Shown: positions 26,177 to 35,802 of the stretch, piece by piece
Numbering within the stretch: position 1 is the first letter of the stretch
Layout: each line of letters begins with the position of its first letter
Assembly (NCBI GenBank): GCA_021413705.1
Contig: JAIOPX010000105.1
Coordinates: 55,359-119,358, forward strand
From: Planctomycetota bacterium
GTDB lineage: Bacteria > Planctomycetota > Planctomycetia > Pirellulales > UBA7805
DNA length: 64,000 nt
Direction of reading: 5' to 3'
Program-made: the position numbers and the translations under genes
Notes under the pieces: generated by a model
Database searches by the model: none
What the model saw: the letters and a program-made list of their open reading frames with translations, nothing else
What the model was told of the DNA's origin: nothing

Positions 26177-29100
26177 GGCGACGGCTTAGAGTCAGAACCC
26201 GCGCGGGATTCATTCACTCGGGTGCGTGCTTCCAGCGAGAGTAGATTCATCGCCGTCACGTAAATCCGCCCGCCGTGTGCGCCCCAGCGGTCTGGGACGG
26301 CGCCGGCTGGATTCCAGCTTCCGGCCATCGGGCCTTGCTTGACCTGCGTGGCGAGAAGTTCGTCGTAGAGCCGCTGCTGCCAGCGCTCCCAGTAGGGGCC
26401 GCGCATGTGGTACATCACCTGCGTCGTGTAGTACCAGTAGTAGGTATTACGCAAGCCGGGGGTGTGTTCCGGAAGGTATTCGAGCAGGTAGTCGGCGCCA
26501 GATTTCACGCGAGGATCTTCCGGCTTCCAATCCTTCGTTAGCCGCACATAGAGGGCCACGGCCGTCATGGCGGGGGACGCGCGGCGAAGATGCTCGCGGA
26601 CATACTTTTCGTCGCTTACCGCGTTGGGATCGTAGACATATCGAGATCCGCCGGAATCAGGGACGGAGGCCGTTTCTAGCCAGCGGTCGATACCGGCAAA
26701 GGCCGATGGAGGCACGGTGAGCCCGGCCCGCAGACCGGCGTCCAAAGCGCCGAACATCCAACCCGTGACTGAGGTGTCGCTGGAGATCTGGGACCGATAG
26801 CGCCAGCCCCCCAGTGTCTTGTGCTGCGTGGCGATGGCGAAATCGATCGCCTTTTGGGCCGGCTCGCGAAGTTTCGGGTCGCCCGTCATGCCGTAGGCCT
26901 CGCACAAGGCCAGGGTGGCAATGGCGTGGCTATAGAATCGAGCGCTGTTGGAGGATGCCGGGTCGATCTCAAAGTACAGATCGCCATTGGGGGATTGGTG
27001 GCCGATCAAAAACTCCAGGCCGCCGCGAATCGTGTCGTTATAGGGGCCTTCCGTCTCCATATGGAAATGACGCGCGCCGAGGAACGCCAGCAGCGCCAAC
27101 CCAGTGCCGGCTGTGTCGGAGCGAATCGAGGCGGTTTCTTTCTCATAGCCCTTGCGCCCCGCGCCAAAATTGTGCAGGCTCCAGCTTCCATCCTTCGATT
27201 GATGGCGGCGGAGAAACTCCAGGCCAGACACCACGGCAGGATCCTGCTGGCGCGATCGCTGGCTTGAAGAGCCTTGCTGCCCAGGCGGGCCGGGCCGCTC
27301 GATGCGCTTGATGAACGCCCCGCGACCGTCGAGGGCGTAGGGATTGGCCTCAACTTTGGGACCACCGACATCACGACTGCGGAATCGCGAATCGGTGACA
27401 ACGATCACTTCACTAAACGGTTGCGCGCTCCGGCTGACGCTGCCGGCGCTGGGAGTCGCAACATCGCCCAGCCCGCCAACCCCAGCATCTGCCTGCACGA
27501 CAGCAGTCGTGCCCCCGCTGGTCTGGCGTTGGACTGCTCCTTCGCCGGCCCCTGTTTCCAGTTGCTTGGCATCAGCTGCGGCCTTGGGACCGCCGCCGGC
27601 GACATCAATGTTGGGCAAATCGACTTTGGCTACACCTGATAGCCCAGCTTCGCCAACATTTTTGAGCGGAGCCCCGCCGGCATCGTTGCTTGTGGCAAGC
27701 GCGGCTTCAGGAGCGCCGGCCGCTCGTGCCGGCCCACTGCCAGAGGCGGCAACAGGCGAACTGGCGGCCTCATCACCGGCCCCTTGGACCGCTGGCGCTG
27801 CTCCGCCAACCGCGGCATTTTCCTGGCGAGCCACAACGCCGGTTGCTGGGCCGGCGGGTTGAGTTCCGGCACTGTCGCCGGGAGCGCCTTGGGCCATTGT
27901 GCTTGGTCCGCTCGCAGCGCTGGGCACATCGGCCTTTGCGGCTGCTGCGAATTGAACCCCTGTTTCACGGGAAGGTTGTCCGGTTCCGCCACCCATCGAA
28001 GCGCCGGGCAGCGCGTCGGTAGCCGTGGCCCTTTGCGGTTGTGACGTTCCGGCTGCGGCGGCCGTCGCTCCTCCTCCTGCCAATGCATCGCTCGGCGGCA
28101 CCGGCCCACCGTCGGCCGTCTTGCCGGTGGAGTTGTCGGCGCGCGTGGCGGCGGTGGCGCGGCTATCGGCTTCAGGCGCGTTGGGACGTCCGCCACCGGT
28201 GGCGCTCGCTACATCGACTGGGGTCGGGGCTACGGCGGCCGTGTCCGATGCGGCCAAGGCAGCCCCACCCGTGGGAGCCAGCCTCGAAGCATCGGGCACC
28301 TGGGTGCTCAGATTCGGAACGGGTTCCCCCCCACCTGCCGCACGGGCGACGCCGGTGTGGCCCGCCACCTGGGAAGGACCAAAGTCAACGTCCGTTGTGC
28401 CTACGTCGGCAGTTGTGCGATCGACGGCCGTCGCCGCGGAACTCTGCTGCACGGCGGCCGAGGCGCTGGCGTCCACATCTGCTGGTCGTTGGCTGCCGCT
28501 TTGGGTTGCCACCTCAAGCGATTCCGCTTTCGCCGTGGAACTGGCCACCTGGGCCATGGCTTTGTCGCGGGCTACCTGGGCTTGGCCACTGGTGGAGAGT
28601 GCTGAGGGATCCGGCGAGGCGGAAGTGGCTCGTTCGCGTCGAGCGGCTGCAGAGGCGACATCCGTCACCGAGCGAGGTGCCGCTTCTCCTCGGTCAAAGT
28701 TACGTTCCACCCCAGCCCCGGCTGTGCCCTGCGCACCACGATCGATGGCCACTTTGCGAGCGTCGGTGGCTCGCTGGTTCGATTCAGCGGATTGCGAAGG
28801 TGCTGGGCTGGATATCTGTACGGGCGATGCCGTGGCCTGGGCCAACTGCAGCGCCGTACGGGCCTGGGCAGCGGGCTCGGCCGTGGGACGGATGCTCGGT
28901 ACTGCCGAGGTCGTGGAGTTCTGGGGGCGCGTGGCGCCGGAGGCGGCAGTCGGAGCATTGCTGGCGACCTCGGCGATTGTCGGCTTTGCCGGCGCCGGAT
29001 TGGGACTGGCCGCCGCTTGGCGGGATACCGATTCACTCCGTGCTGCGAGCGTATTCTGAGGCTGAGCCTGCTGCGTGGTGGCGACTTGGGGAACGACTGC

Positions 29101-30327
29101 CTGCGTCGTTGTTGGCGCGGCGCTGGCTTGCTCAGCCGCACGCGCGGCCGTTTGTGCGGCACGGGCTAATGTCGGTTGGGCCGGAGCGGGTTGATCGCGC
29201 GGCTTGGAGGGTGCGGGCGTCGGCGCTGCATCAGCAACTTTAATTTCGGCCGGTGCTTGTCCCGTCAAAGGGCTTTGCGATTGCTGCCGCTTGGGGCTGG
29301 TCGTCGGCTCGGCGGCGCTGGCTGCGGCGGCCACGGGCTCCGCTCGAGCCAAGTTCGGAACAGCGACCGGCTGAGTTGATGTTTGGGCTTGTGCAGTTTC
29401 GCGACGCGGAGTGGGATCGGTTTTGGCCACGGCGGCCTCGGGACGCGTGGCGGGTTGCTGGCGAGCTTCGGCTACCTTGGGCTGCTGCACCATGGTTTGT
29501 GGCGTGTCTTTGGCCACGGGCCGCTGCATTTCGGCGGCCGTTTTCTGGCGGGCCACCGCCGGCGTCTGGGCTTCCACCTGGTTGGCCGCTTTGGGTTGCG
29601 ACTTGGCAACGCTGGGAGAAGCCACTTGATCGGGCTGGGCCTGCTGCGTCGGCTGCAATTGTCGGCTCAGTTTTGACGCCGTATTGCTGTGCCGCGGCGT
29701 GGCCTGCTTCATCTCCCGTTTTTCGATCGGTTGGGCCTGGACGCGCCGTGGGGTGTCCTGAACCTGCTCAGGGCTGGGCTGCTTGGGCGTTACTTCGGTG
29801 GGCGTTGGTTCCGGCCGCGGTAGATCGACTTTTTTCTCCGTCTCCTTGGTTTCCGTCTCCACAGGCTTCTCATGCGGAAGCTGCTGCTCGGGTTGGTCTT
29901 CGGGAACAACGTGGTATTCGGGCAGGGTAACGGGGGGGCGTTTTTCTTCCTGACGAGCGACCTCGGGCCGTTTATTGGGGACTTCGTCTTCTGGGGCATT
30001 AAAAGCCGGCACGATGAGACTGGCAGTGAGCATCCACTGAACGCACAACATAGCCAATACGGCAGAAAACTGGAGCCGGCGACCTCGATAATCGCCCAAC
30101 CGCCATGCCGCCCACATCACCAGCAGGATGCCTATCCAGACGACAGCCAACCACGTAAATCCGTTGCTCCAGACATCAAGCGTGGTGAAACTCGCGAATA
30201 TCCACAACTCACCCGTCGTGTAAGCCCCCAGCACGATCAGCGCAATGTTGATCGGCCAAAGCTGTTCATCGAACGCCGGTACAGCGTCCGATTTCAAGCG
30301 GCGGATTACGCGGCGGATTTTGGCCAT
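26173..30327 (-). CDS. Giant membrane protein: 3-4 TM helices, long Pro/Ala/Gln-rich linker, C-terminal squalene-cyclase-like domain
   Basis: 1384 residues. Residues ~20-130 hold three to four membrane helices (NIALIVLGAYTTGELWIFASF, WLAVVWIGILLVMWAAWRLG, LQFSAVLAMLCVQWMLTASLI). Residues ~130-1000 are low-complexity: first Pro/Glu/Lys/Gln (PEYHVVPEDQPEQQLPHEKP), then Ala/Ser/Thr/Pro/Gly. Residues ~1040-1370 are an alpha/alpha-barrel with prenyltransferase/squalene-oxidase repeats (GLEFLRRHQSKDGSWSL, GLEFLIGHQSPNGDLYF, AIDFAIATQHKTLGGWRY). It is the last gene of a minus-strand TPR-ExbB-ExbD set, in the position TonB often has. Inference: an ExbBD-energised envelope protein, with the linker spanning the periplasm. 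Confidence 0.8.
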   Translation of the reverse strand: MAKIRRVIRRLKSDAVPAFDEQLWPINIALIVLGAYTTGELWIFASFTTLDVWSNGFTWLAVVWIGILLVMWAAWRLGDYRGRRLQFSAVLAMLCVQWMLTASLIVPAFNAPEDEVPNKRPEVARQEEKRPPVTLPEYHVVPEDQPEQQLPHEKPVETETKETEKKVDLPRPEPTPTEVTPKQPSPEQVQDTPRRVQAQPIEKREMKQATPRHSNTASKLSRQLQPTQQAQPDQVASPSVAKSQPKAANQVEAQTPAVARQKTAAEMQRPVAKDTPQTMVQQPKVAEARQQPATRPEAAVAKTDPTPRRETAQAQTSTQPVAVPNLARAEPVAAAASAAEPTTSPKRQQSQSPLTGQAPAEIKVADAAPTPAPSKPRDQPAPAQPTLARAAQTAARAAEQASAAPTTTQAVVPQVATTQQAQPQNTLAARSESVSRQAAASPNPAPAKPTIAEVASNAPTAASGATRPQNSTTSAVPSIRPTAEPAAQARTALQLAQATASPVQISSPAPSQSAESNQRATDARKVAIDRGAQGTAGAGVERNFDRGEAAPRSVTDVASAAARRERATSASPDPSALSTSGQAQVARDKAMAQVASSTAKAESLEVATQSGSQRPADVDASASAAVQQSSAATAVDRTTADVGTTDVDFGPSQVAGHTGVARAAGGGEPVPNLSTQVPDASRLAPTGGAALAASDTAAVAPTPVDVASATGGGRPNAPEADSRATAATRADNSTGKTADGGPVPPSDALAGGGATAAAAGTSQPQRATATDALPGASMGGGTGQPSRETGVQFAAAAKADVPSAASGPSTMAQGAPGDSAGTQPAGPATGVVARQENAAVGGAAPAVQGAGDEAASSPVAASGSGPARAAGAPEAALATSNDAGGAPLKNVGEAGLSGVAKVDLPNIDVAGGGPKAAADAKQLETGAGEGAVQRQTSGGTTAVVQADAGVGGLGDVATPSAGSVSRSAQPFSEVIVVTDSRFRSRDVGGPKVEANPYALDGRGAFIKRIERPGPPGQQGSSSQRSRQQDPAVVSGLEFLRRHQSKDGSWSLHNFGAGRKGYEKETASIRSDTAGTGLALLAFLGARHFHMETEGPYNDTIRGGLEFLIGHQSPNGDLYFEIDPASSNSARFYSHAIATLALCEAYGMTGDPKLREPAQKAIDFAIATQHKTLGGWRYRSQISSDTSVTGWMFGALDAGLRAGLTVPPSAFAGIDRWLETASVPDSGGSRYVYDPNAVSDEKYVREHLRRASPAMTAVALYVRLTKDWKPEDPRVKSGADYLLEYLPEHTPGLRNTYYWYYTTQVMYHMRGPYWERWQQRLYDELLATQVKQGPMAGSWNPAGAVPDRWGAHGGRIYVTAMNLLSLEARTRVNESRAGSDSKPSP

Positions 30328-30401
30328 TGTGGACTCGATAGGTGGGCAGACTTTTTTGCCTGCCGAACGGTTGTAGGATCGTTGATCGAGCTATGAAAAC
30401 A

Positions 30402-30827
30402 CTAACTCGAATCACCTTGGCCCTCTATCGCCAGTCGATAATCGGAAATCTTGGCCTTGTTACACATGTTCATGACATCGACGGCCCAGCGTAGTTCGCA
30501 CCCTTTGTCGCCGCGGATGATGACCGATTGCTGGCCAGGGTTGTTTGCGGCGGCTTGGTTGAGCACCTCTTGAAGTTGCTCGGCCTTGATCTCCTTGAGC
30601 CGCACGATAAAGGTACCTTCGCGGGTGATATTGACCGTCAGTTCTTTCGGCTTGGCTGTGACCGGTTTAGCCTCGCTGGCTGCCGGCAGCACCACCTTCA
30701 TATCCCGTTCGGCCTCTTCAAACTTCGAGGCCACGAGGAAGAAAATCAGCAATTGAAAAACGATGTCCATAAACGACGTCATGCCTATGCCGCCGCCGGT
30801 CATTCCTTTTTCGATTTTGACGCTCAT
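30402..30827 (-). CDS. exbD: ExbD/TolR-family biopolymer transport protein
   Basis: 141 residues. A short cytosolic N-terminus is followed by one membrane helix, MTSFMDIVFQLLIFFLVASK, holding the conserved Asp that conducts protons in ExbD/TolR. The periplasmic domain (LTVNITREGTFIVRLKEIKAEQLQEVLNQA...VIIRGDKGCELRWAVDVMNMCNKAKISDYRLAIEG) has the family fold. With the ExbB at 30910 it forms the proton-driven stator-like complex; 74 bp separate it from the giant protein downstream. Confidence 0.93.
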   Translation of the reverse strand: MSVKIEKGMTGGGIGMTSFMDIVFQLLIFFLVASKFEEAERDMKVVLPAASEAKPVTAKPKELTVNITREGTFIVRLKEIKAEQLQEVLNQAAANNPGQQSVIIRGDKGCELRWAVDVMNMCNKAKISDYRLAIEGQGDSS

Positions 30828-30909
30828 CGCAAACCCTATTCTTCGTGTGATTTTGGCGATGGTCCATGGATCACCGCTTATACCTATCCGCCGAACTCAG
30901 GCTACACCG

Positions 30910-31893
30910 CTAAGTAGTTCTTCCAACCGGCTGTGCCAAGACAGGCTTGGTCTCGCGTTTGGCTTGCTGGGCCGTTTCCTCATCGAGTTGACCATGACTG
31001 ATTCTTTGGCGGCCTTCATAGCATTCCACCAGCGGCAACAGGACGCTCAATAGTTCGTCGATCTCGCGGAAACGATCTTGAATGATGTCTTCCAAATGGT
31101 GGGCGACCGTGGCCGAAGGAATGGCCACAAACAAGCCAGCCAGGGTCGTCACCAATGCGATGTAGACGCCGGAGGCAAGCGCCTCGGTCTTGTTTTGATC
31201 GGGGCGTAAATTGGCTGTCTCATAGAAGGCGACGATCATGCCCCACACCGTGCCATAGAGTCCCCATAGCGGCGCCACGTAGGTTGAAAGGTTCAACCAG
31301 CGAACATTTTTATAAAGTTTGGCGGCCTCACGCTCTTTGGACTGGGTGACAGCCTGCTCGACTTCGGCGTGCGGTCGGCCAATCTTCAACAGCATGTCGC
31401 GCACCACAGTGGATGCCGTCGAGGGATACTTTTGGCATACGCGATAAACTTCGCGCGGGTCCAGCACGCTCCGAGAACGCACCATCACGCCGATCTCATC
31501 CACCAACCCGGTTGGCACCACGCGACTCTTGCGGAGCGCCAGATAGCGTTCGATGGCGAACACGATCGAGAGAAAGCCGTGAATGTAGATGGGGATCATC
31601 AAGGGACCGCCCTTGATAATGATCAAATCGAACAAGCCTCGGCCAGTAGTCAGGTAGGACGATGATTTTTTTTCGTCATCCGCAGGGGCTGCGGCTGGGG
31701 CATCGGACTTAGCAGCCGCATTGAGGGCCTCGTCGATTTCGCTGCTGGACTTGGCCTCGGCCTTGTCTTTCGGCGGAACTGGTGGCGCTGCGTTTTGGGC
31801 CAATCCGGACGCCGCCCAGGCGAGTCCTCCGGCAAGCAGCGCCATCAGGACGAGCCGCCCCATGCGCAACTTAGAACTCGGCAACATTTTCAT
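30910..31893 (-). CDS. exbB: MotA/TolQ/ExbB proton channel protein
   Basis: 327 residues, longer than typical ExbB because of an N-terminal signal-like helix (LVLMALLAGGLAWAASGLAQ) and an ~60-residue Ala/Lys/Asp/Pro-rich segment. The channel domain begins with LIIIKGGPLMIPIYIHGFLSIVFAIERYLAL and includes YVAPLWGLYGTVWGMIVAFYE and ASGVYIALVTTLAGLFVAIPSATV, the paired helices lining the pore. It is encoded 83 bp upstream of exbD and 67 bp downstream of the TPR gene. Extended N-termini like this are common in planctomycete and Bacteroidetes ExbB variants. Confidence 0.92.
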   Translation of the reverse strand: MKMLPSSKLRMGRLVLMALLAGGLAWAASGLAQNAAPPVPPKDKAEAKSSSEIDEALNAAAKSDAPAAAPADDEKKSSSYLTTGRGLFDLIIIKGGPLMIPIYIHGFLSIVFAIERYLALRKSRVVPTGLVDEIGVMVRSRSVLDPREVYRVCQKYPSTASTVVRDMLLKIGRPHAEVEQAVTQSKEREAAKLYKNVRWLNLSTYVAPLWGLYGTVWGMIVAFYETANLRPDQNKTEALASGVYIALVTTLAGLFVAIPSATVAHHLEDIIQDRFREIDELLSVLLPLVECYEGRQRISHGQLDEETAQQAKRETKPVLAQPVGRTT

Positions 31894-31959
31894 GAAACTT
31901 CTCCTGCATGAGGCCGCCCGCTGGGGTTCGGCGGCCGGATCGAGGTGGCGGGGGGTGGA

Positions 31960-34900
31960 CTATTTTGCCGAACTGAGGGCCTTGATCCTCTGCTGTGCGG
32001 TGGTCGCCCAGGAACTCTTGGGGTATGCCGTCAGCAATTCCTGGTAATACTTCAGCGCTTGGTCCGGTTTCTTGAGTACTTCAAAGCAACGGGCTGATTC
32101 ATACATGGCCTGGGCTTTCCAGGGATTATAAGATTCCGGCGCATCGCGGTAGTCGGTGCGGAAGACCTTAAAGAAGTCGCGGATCGCAGCGGTGTGGTCC
32201 CCCTTCTCAAACTTGATTTCACCGAGCATGAGCCGGGCTCTTGCCCCCACTTCGCGGCCGGTAAGGCTCGTCACCTGTTCGTAGATCTTGGCGGCGCCAT
32301 CCAGATCGTCTTTGTTCTGCAATGCCCAAGCCTGTTCGTAGAGCATTTCCGGCTTGTGCTGTGAATCTGGAAATTTGTCCAGCCCCTGTTCGCTGAGCTT
32401 CAATGCCGTGTCCCACTTTTTCTGTTGGGCTGCGGCCTGGGCCGCGTGCAGTGTGGCCAGAGCTTGAAACTCGGCCGACTTGGGGGGGCTCTTCAGCACC
32501 GCTTCATACGCCTTGGCCGCGTCGGCGAACTTCTCTAACTTCATCAGGCTTTCCGCCTCCATGAAGGCCGCATCGGCTACGAGCTCACCCTGGGGAAAAT
32601 CCTTGAGTTGCTCAGCAAAGGCTTGCTGGGCCTCGTCATATTGTTTTCGATGGTAGTGGCACCAGGCCAGCTTGTGTGCGGCCATCTCCGCGATTTCTTT
32701 TTGCTTTGAGGCCGTGCAAAGCTTTAGCGCGGCCGCATAAGCAGTGGCTGCTTCATCATATTTCTTCTGCTGATAATCCGCCTCGGCAACGTGATAGAGC
32801 GCCTCGCCCGCAAACGGGCTCGCGGCATGTTCTTTCGCCAAGCGGTTGAATGCGGCGACGGCTTCCGCGTCGTGCTTCAGTTCCTTTTGAGCCCAGGCGA
32901 GGTTGTAGAGCACGCGATCAGCCGCGGCGTACTTTGCGTCTTCCGCCATGAGCGCATCGAATGTCTTCACAGCCTCGGCGTGTTGCTTCAATTCCATTTC
33001 AGCCAATCCGCGTTCCAGCAGCGCGGCGGATTTCTCTTCTCGCGATGGTTTGCTGTTGATGAAGACCGCGATGTCGGCGATGGCCTCTTTGTTTTTTCCT
33101 TGCAGCCGCAGCGCTTTGGCCCTGGCAAAGTGGGCCGGCGCGGCCAGTTCATCGCCGCTGTTCTTTTCGATCAGTTGTGTCAAAGCGGCAACCGACTTGG
33201 CATGATCCCCCTCCAGCAGTCGAGACCAGCCGAGCCAATAGAGGGCGGCCGGCGCCACGCTGCTCTTGGGCCACTCTTTCAGCACCAACTCATACTCCGC
33301 CGCAGCCTGCTTGTAGTCTTTCGAGGCGTAAAGCAGTTCACCCAGGTGATAGTGGGCCCGGTCCAACGCAGAACTTTGCGGCATCTCCTTTAAAACTTTC
33401 CGCAGTGTGGTTTCTGCCCCCTTCAGGTCGTCGAGCTGACGCTGGCTGCGGGCCAGTAGCAACAACACTTCGTCCGCTTGCGTCCACTTGGGATTGGCCT
33501 TGAGCGACAGTGTGAGTGCATCGCGGGCCGCCGGATACTGCTTCTCGGCATAGCGGCTGGCCCCGATCAGATAAAAGGCTTCACCTTGTCTTTCCGTTGA
33601 ATTGAGTTTCGGCGCTAGCGGCTCCAGCAGCGCGATCACGTCCGTATATTTCTGGTCCCGTCGCAGCGCCCACCCCAGCAGCACCTGCCACTGCTCCCTG
33701 TCAGAATGCTTGGGATTCTTTTCGATCAATTCTCGATAAGCCTTGATGGCCTCGCTTGCCTTGTCGGTGTTCAACAGGCTGTCCGCCTGGATGGCCTTGG
33801 CGGAAATGGCCAGATCATTCGCTCCATACTGCTCCAAAAAAGCCGTGGCATGTTGCAGCGCCGCTGCATGGTCGCCGACATTGAGCGCCGCCCAGGCTGC
33901 GTTGTATTGGGCCTGTGCCGCGCGGGGGTGTTTGGCGTGTTCCTTGGCCGCAGCGGCATACAGAGCCACCGCGTCTTTGCGCCGCTCAGGCACGTCAAAT
34001 GCCGCGTCGGCCTGGTCGATCTTCAATTCGACCAGGTACTCGCTGTTCTTCGCTTGGGGAATGATTTTCTCTGTCACGGCCAGTGCTTCGGCCGGCTTCT
34101 TTTGGTCGAGGTAGGCCCTGGCCAGCCAGTGGGCCGCTTGAGGAGCATCGCCTCCACCCGCTTCCACCGATTGCTTAAGCCACTTCACAGCGCTGGGCAG
34201 ATCGCCGGCCAGGTAGTAGCGGTTTCCCGCCAGCAAGGGAACTTCCTTGACGAAGTTGGATTTGGGGAATTTCGTTGGCACTGCCGCCAATAGCGCTGCG
34301 GCTTCGGCATATTTCTTGAGCATGGTGAGGCAATCGGCTTGGCGCACCGTCGCCCGATCGGCTTGGTCAAAATCTTTCGCACCGGCCGTTTTGGCGAACA
34401 ACGGCTCAGCTTCAGAGAACTTCCCTTGCTCAAACAGAGCGTCAGCCTGATGCATGACCACTTTGGTGGCCAGCTTGTGATCGGGAAATTCCTTGGCAAA
34501 TTTGGCCAGCGTGGCGCCCGCCGCGTCGGGCTTTTTGAGTTCCAACTGCGTCAGGCCCAGGGCATAGAGCGCGTCGGCCCGCAGGCGATGTTGGGGAAAC
34601 TTCTCCAGGAATTTGGCATAGGCCACGGCCGCGGCCGCTTTATCCCCGGAGGCATAGAGACTTTCCCCATGATTGAACAAGGCCAGCGGCAGCAGTTTGC
34701 TGTCCGGGTATTTTTCGATTAGCGTCCCATAGGTCTTGGCCGGGGCGGCAAAACCCTCTGGTTTGCCCCCTGCCACGGCGACATTGTATTGAGCCGAACC
34801 GAGGTTCAAATAAGTATCGTCCAGCAATTCAAAGCCGGGGTGCTTCTCCACCACTGCCTGCAGCGTCTCGACGGCCTCGGGATACTTTTTTTCCTGGATC

Positions 34901-35154
34901 AGGCAGACCCCCAGATAGTGCCGGGCTTTGGCGGCCAGGGGATCCTTCTCAAATTGCTTGAGAAATTCCCGGTACTCGTCGATAGCCAGGCCGAATTGCC
35001 CTTCGTTCTGGAGTTCGGCCGCGGCGCTGAATTTCAGCTTGGCCGCGTTGGACGATTCTTCCGCCAAAACCGCGCCCGCAGAAGCCAGAGCCAGAGTTAG
35101 CGCCGTTAAGCAGTAAGCACTTACGAAGACCGACCTTTTCGCCAAATCCGCCAC
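31960..35154 (-). CDS. Large secreted TPR-repeat protein of the ExbBD operon
   Basis: 1064 residues with an N-terminal signal (LTLALASAGAVLAEE). The rest is ~25 degenerate TPR units, several of the YbgF/CpoB/BamD type (FGLAIDEYREFLKQFEKDPLAAKARHYLGVCLIQEKKYPEAVETLQ; FRTDYRDAPESYNPWKAQAMYESARCFEVLKKPDQALKYYQELL). It opens the minus-strand set TPR-ExbB-ExbD-cyclase-fold protein and probably acts in the periplasm as the scaffold of that energised complex, as YbgF does with Tol-Pal. Spacing to exbB is 67 bp. Confidence 0.88.
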   Translation of the reverse strand: MADLAKRSVFVSAYCLTALTLALASAGAVLAEESSNAAKLKFSAAAELQNEGQFGLAIDEYREFLKQFEKDPLAAKARHYLGVCLIQEKKYPEAVETLQAVVEKHPGFELLDDTYLNLGSAQYNVAVAGGKPEGFAAPAKTYGTLIEKYPDSKLLPLALFNHGESLYASGDKAAAAVAYAKFLEKFPQHRLRADALYALGLTQLELKKPDAAGATLAKFAKEFPDHKLATKVVMHQADALFEQGKFSEAEPLFAKTAGAKDFDQADRATVRQADCLTMLKKYAEAAALLAAVPTKFPKSNFVKEVPLLAGNRYYLAGDLPSAVKWLKQSVEAGGGDAPQAAHWLARAYLDQKKPAEALAVTEKIIPQAKNSEYLVELKIDQADAAFDVPERRKDAVALYAAAAKEHAKHPRAAQAQYNAAWAALNVGDHAAALQHATAFLEQYGANDLAISAKAIQADSLLNTDKASEAIKAYRELIEKNPKHSDREQWQVLLGWALRRDQKYTDVIALLEPLAPKLNSTERQGEAFYLIGASRYAEKQYPAARDALTLSLKANPKWTQADEVLLLLARSQRQLDDLKGAETTLRKVLKEMPQSSALDRAHYHLGELLYASKDYKQAAAEYELVLKEWPKSSVAPAALYWLGWSRLLEGDHAKSVAALTQLIEKNSGDELAAPAHFARAKALRLQGKNKEAIADIAVFINSKPSREEKSAALLERGLAEMELKQHAEAVKTFDALMAEDAKYAAADRVLYNLAWAQKELKHDAEAVAAFNRLAKEHAASPFAGEALYHVAEADYQQKKYDEAATAYAAALKLCTASKQKEIAEMAAHKLAWCHYHRKQYDEAQQAFAEQLKDFPQGELVADAAFMEAESLMKLEKFADAAKAYEAVLKSPPKSAEFQALATLHAAQAAAQQKKWDTALKLSEQGLDKFPDSQHKPEMLYEQAWALQNKDDLDGAAKIYEQVTSLTGREVGARARLMLGEIKFEKGDHTAAIRDFFKVFRTDYRDAPESYNPWKAQAMYESARCFEVLKKPDQALKYYQELLTAYPKSSWATTAQQRIKALSSAK

Positions 35155-35381
35155 TGTTCTTGTTCCTTCGAGGGTGGGGTTGTCGGGACAGTATTAGTGT
35201 ACTGACCACAGCGAGCCGGGGAAAGTTCCGGCATGGGCATCCCGGCGGACGTTTGCCGAGCATGGGGTCGGGCGGGGCGAAACCAAGCGAAGTCCAGATT
35301 TTGCAGAGCGAATGGTAAACGATTCCCTGGATTCCGCTGGTCTTCTTCCTTTCTTCGTCTCTACAGCCTATTCTGGCCAAC

Positions 35382-35714
35382 ATGCCCCCGCCCCACGTTA
35401 TTCGACTCCGTTCCCCCTGGACCCAGTCTGTCACTCCGGGCACCCTAAGTATTGTGCGTGGCTTCAATTGTCCCACGGGGCTGGATGGCAGTCAGCAGGT
35501 CTGGTTAGTAATTGACGATTTACCCGCTTCCGGCACGGCTTATCTCAATGACTTCCCACTCGGGTCGCTTACGCCCCACCGATTTAACCAGTTCGAGATC
35601 ACCACCTTCTTAGCCCCCCGTAACCAAATCCGCTTTGAATTGAGCGCCTGTCCGGGCCAGGAGCCCCTACCCGAACCAACCTCCGTCAGGCTCGAAATCC
35701 GCGATATTGCATAG
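35382..35714 (+). CDS. Small beta-sandwich-like protein, unknown function
   Basis: 110 residues: HVIRLRSPWTQSVTPGTLSIVRGFNCPTGLDGSQQVWLVIDDLPASGTAYLNDFPLG, then HRFNQFEITTFLAPRNQIRFELSACPG and VRLEIRDIA. The pattern resembles the galactose-binding-like domain of glycosidases (RPxxL...VWLVID...AYLNDxPLG...ITxFLxPRNxIRFEL). I recall similar stand-alone planctomycete proteins but no function. A TATTCT box 7 bp upstream suggests a leaderless start. It precedes the DUF1080 gene by 88 bp, and a joint role is possible. Confidence 0.65.
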   Translation: MPPPHVIRLRSPWTQSVTPGTLSIVRGFNCPTGLDGSQQVWLVIDDLPASGTAYLNDFPLGSLTPHRFNQFEITTFLAPRNQIRFELSACPGQEPLPEPTSVRLEIRDIA

Positions 35715-35802
35715 TCCGAATCTTCCGTAGTGTCACGATATTGGACATGAGCACGATTTGTGAAATAGGCTTTTGTAGTCGCCCCCGAGGAACACTCCCA
35801 CC

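Noticed and set aside
28025..29243. Long plus-strand frames (344 and 400 codons) opposite the giant cyclase-fold gene
   Set aside because: They mirror the Ala/Pro/Gln-rich low-complexity linker. Composition is Trp/Arg/Gly-biased, with no domain and no RBS.
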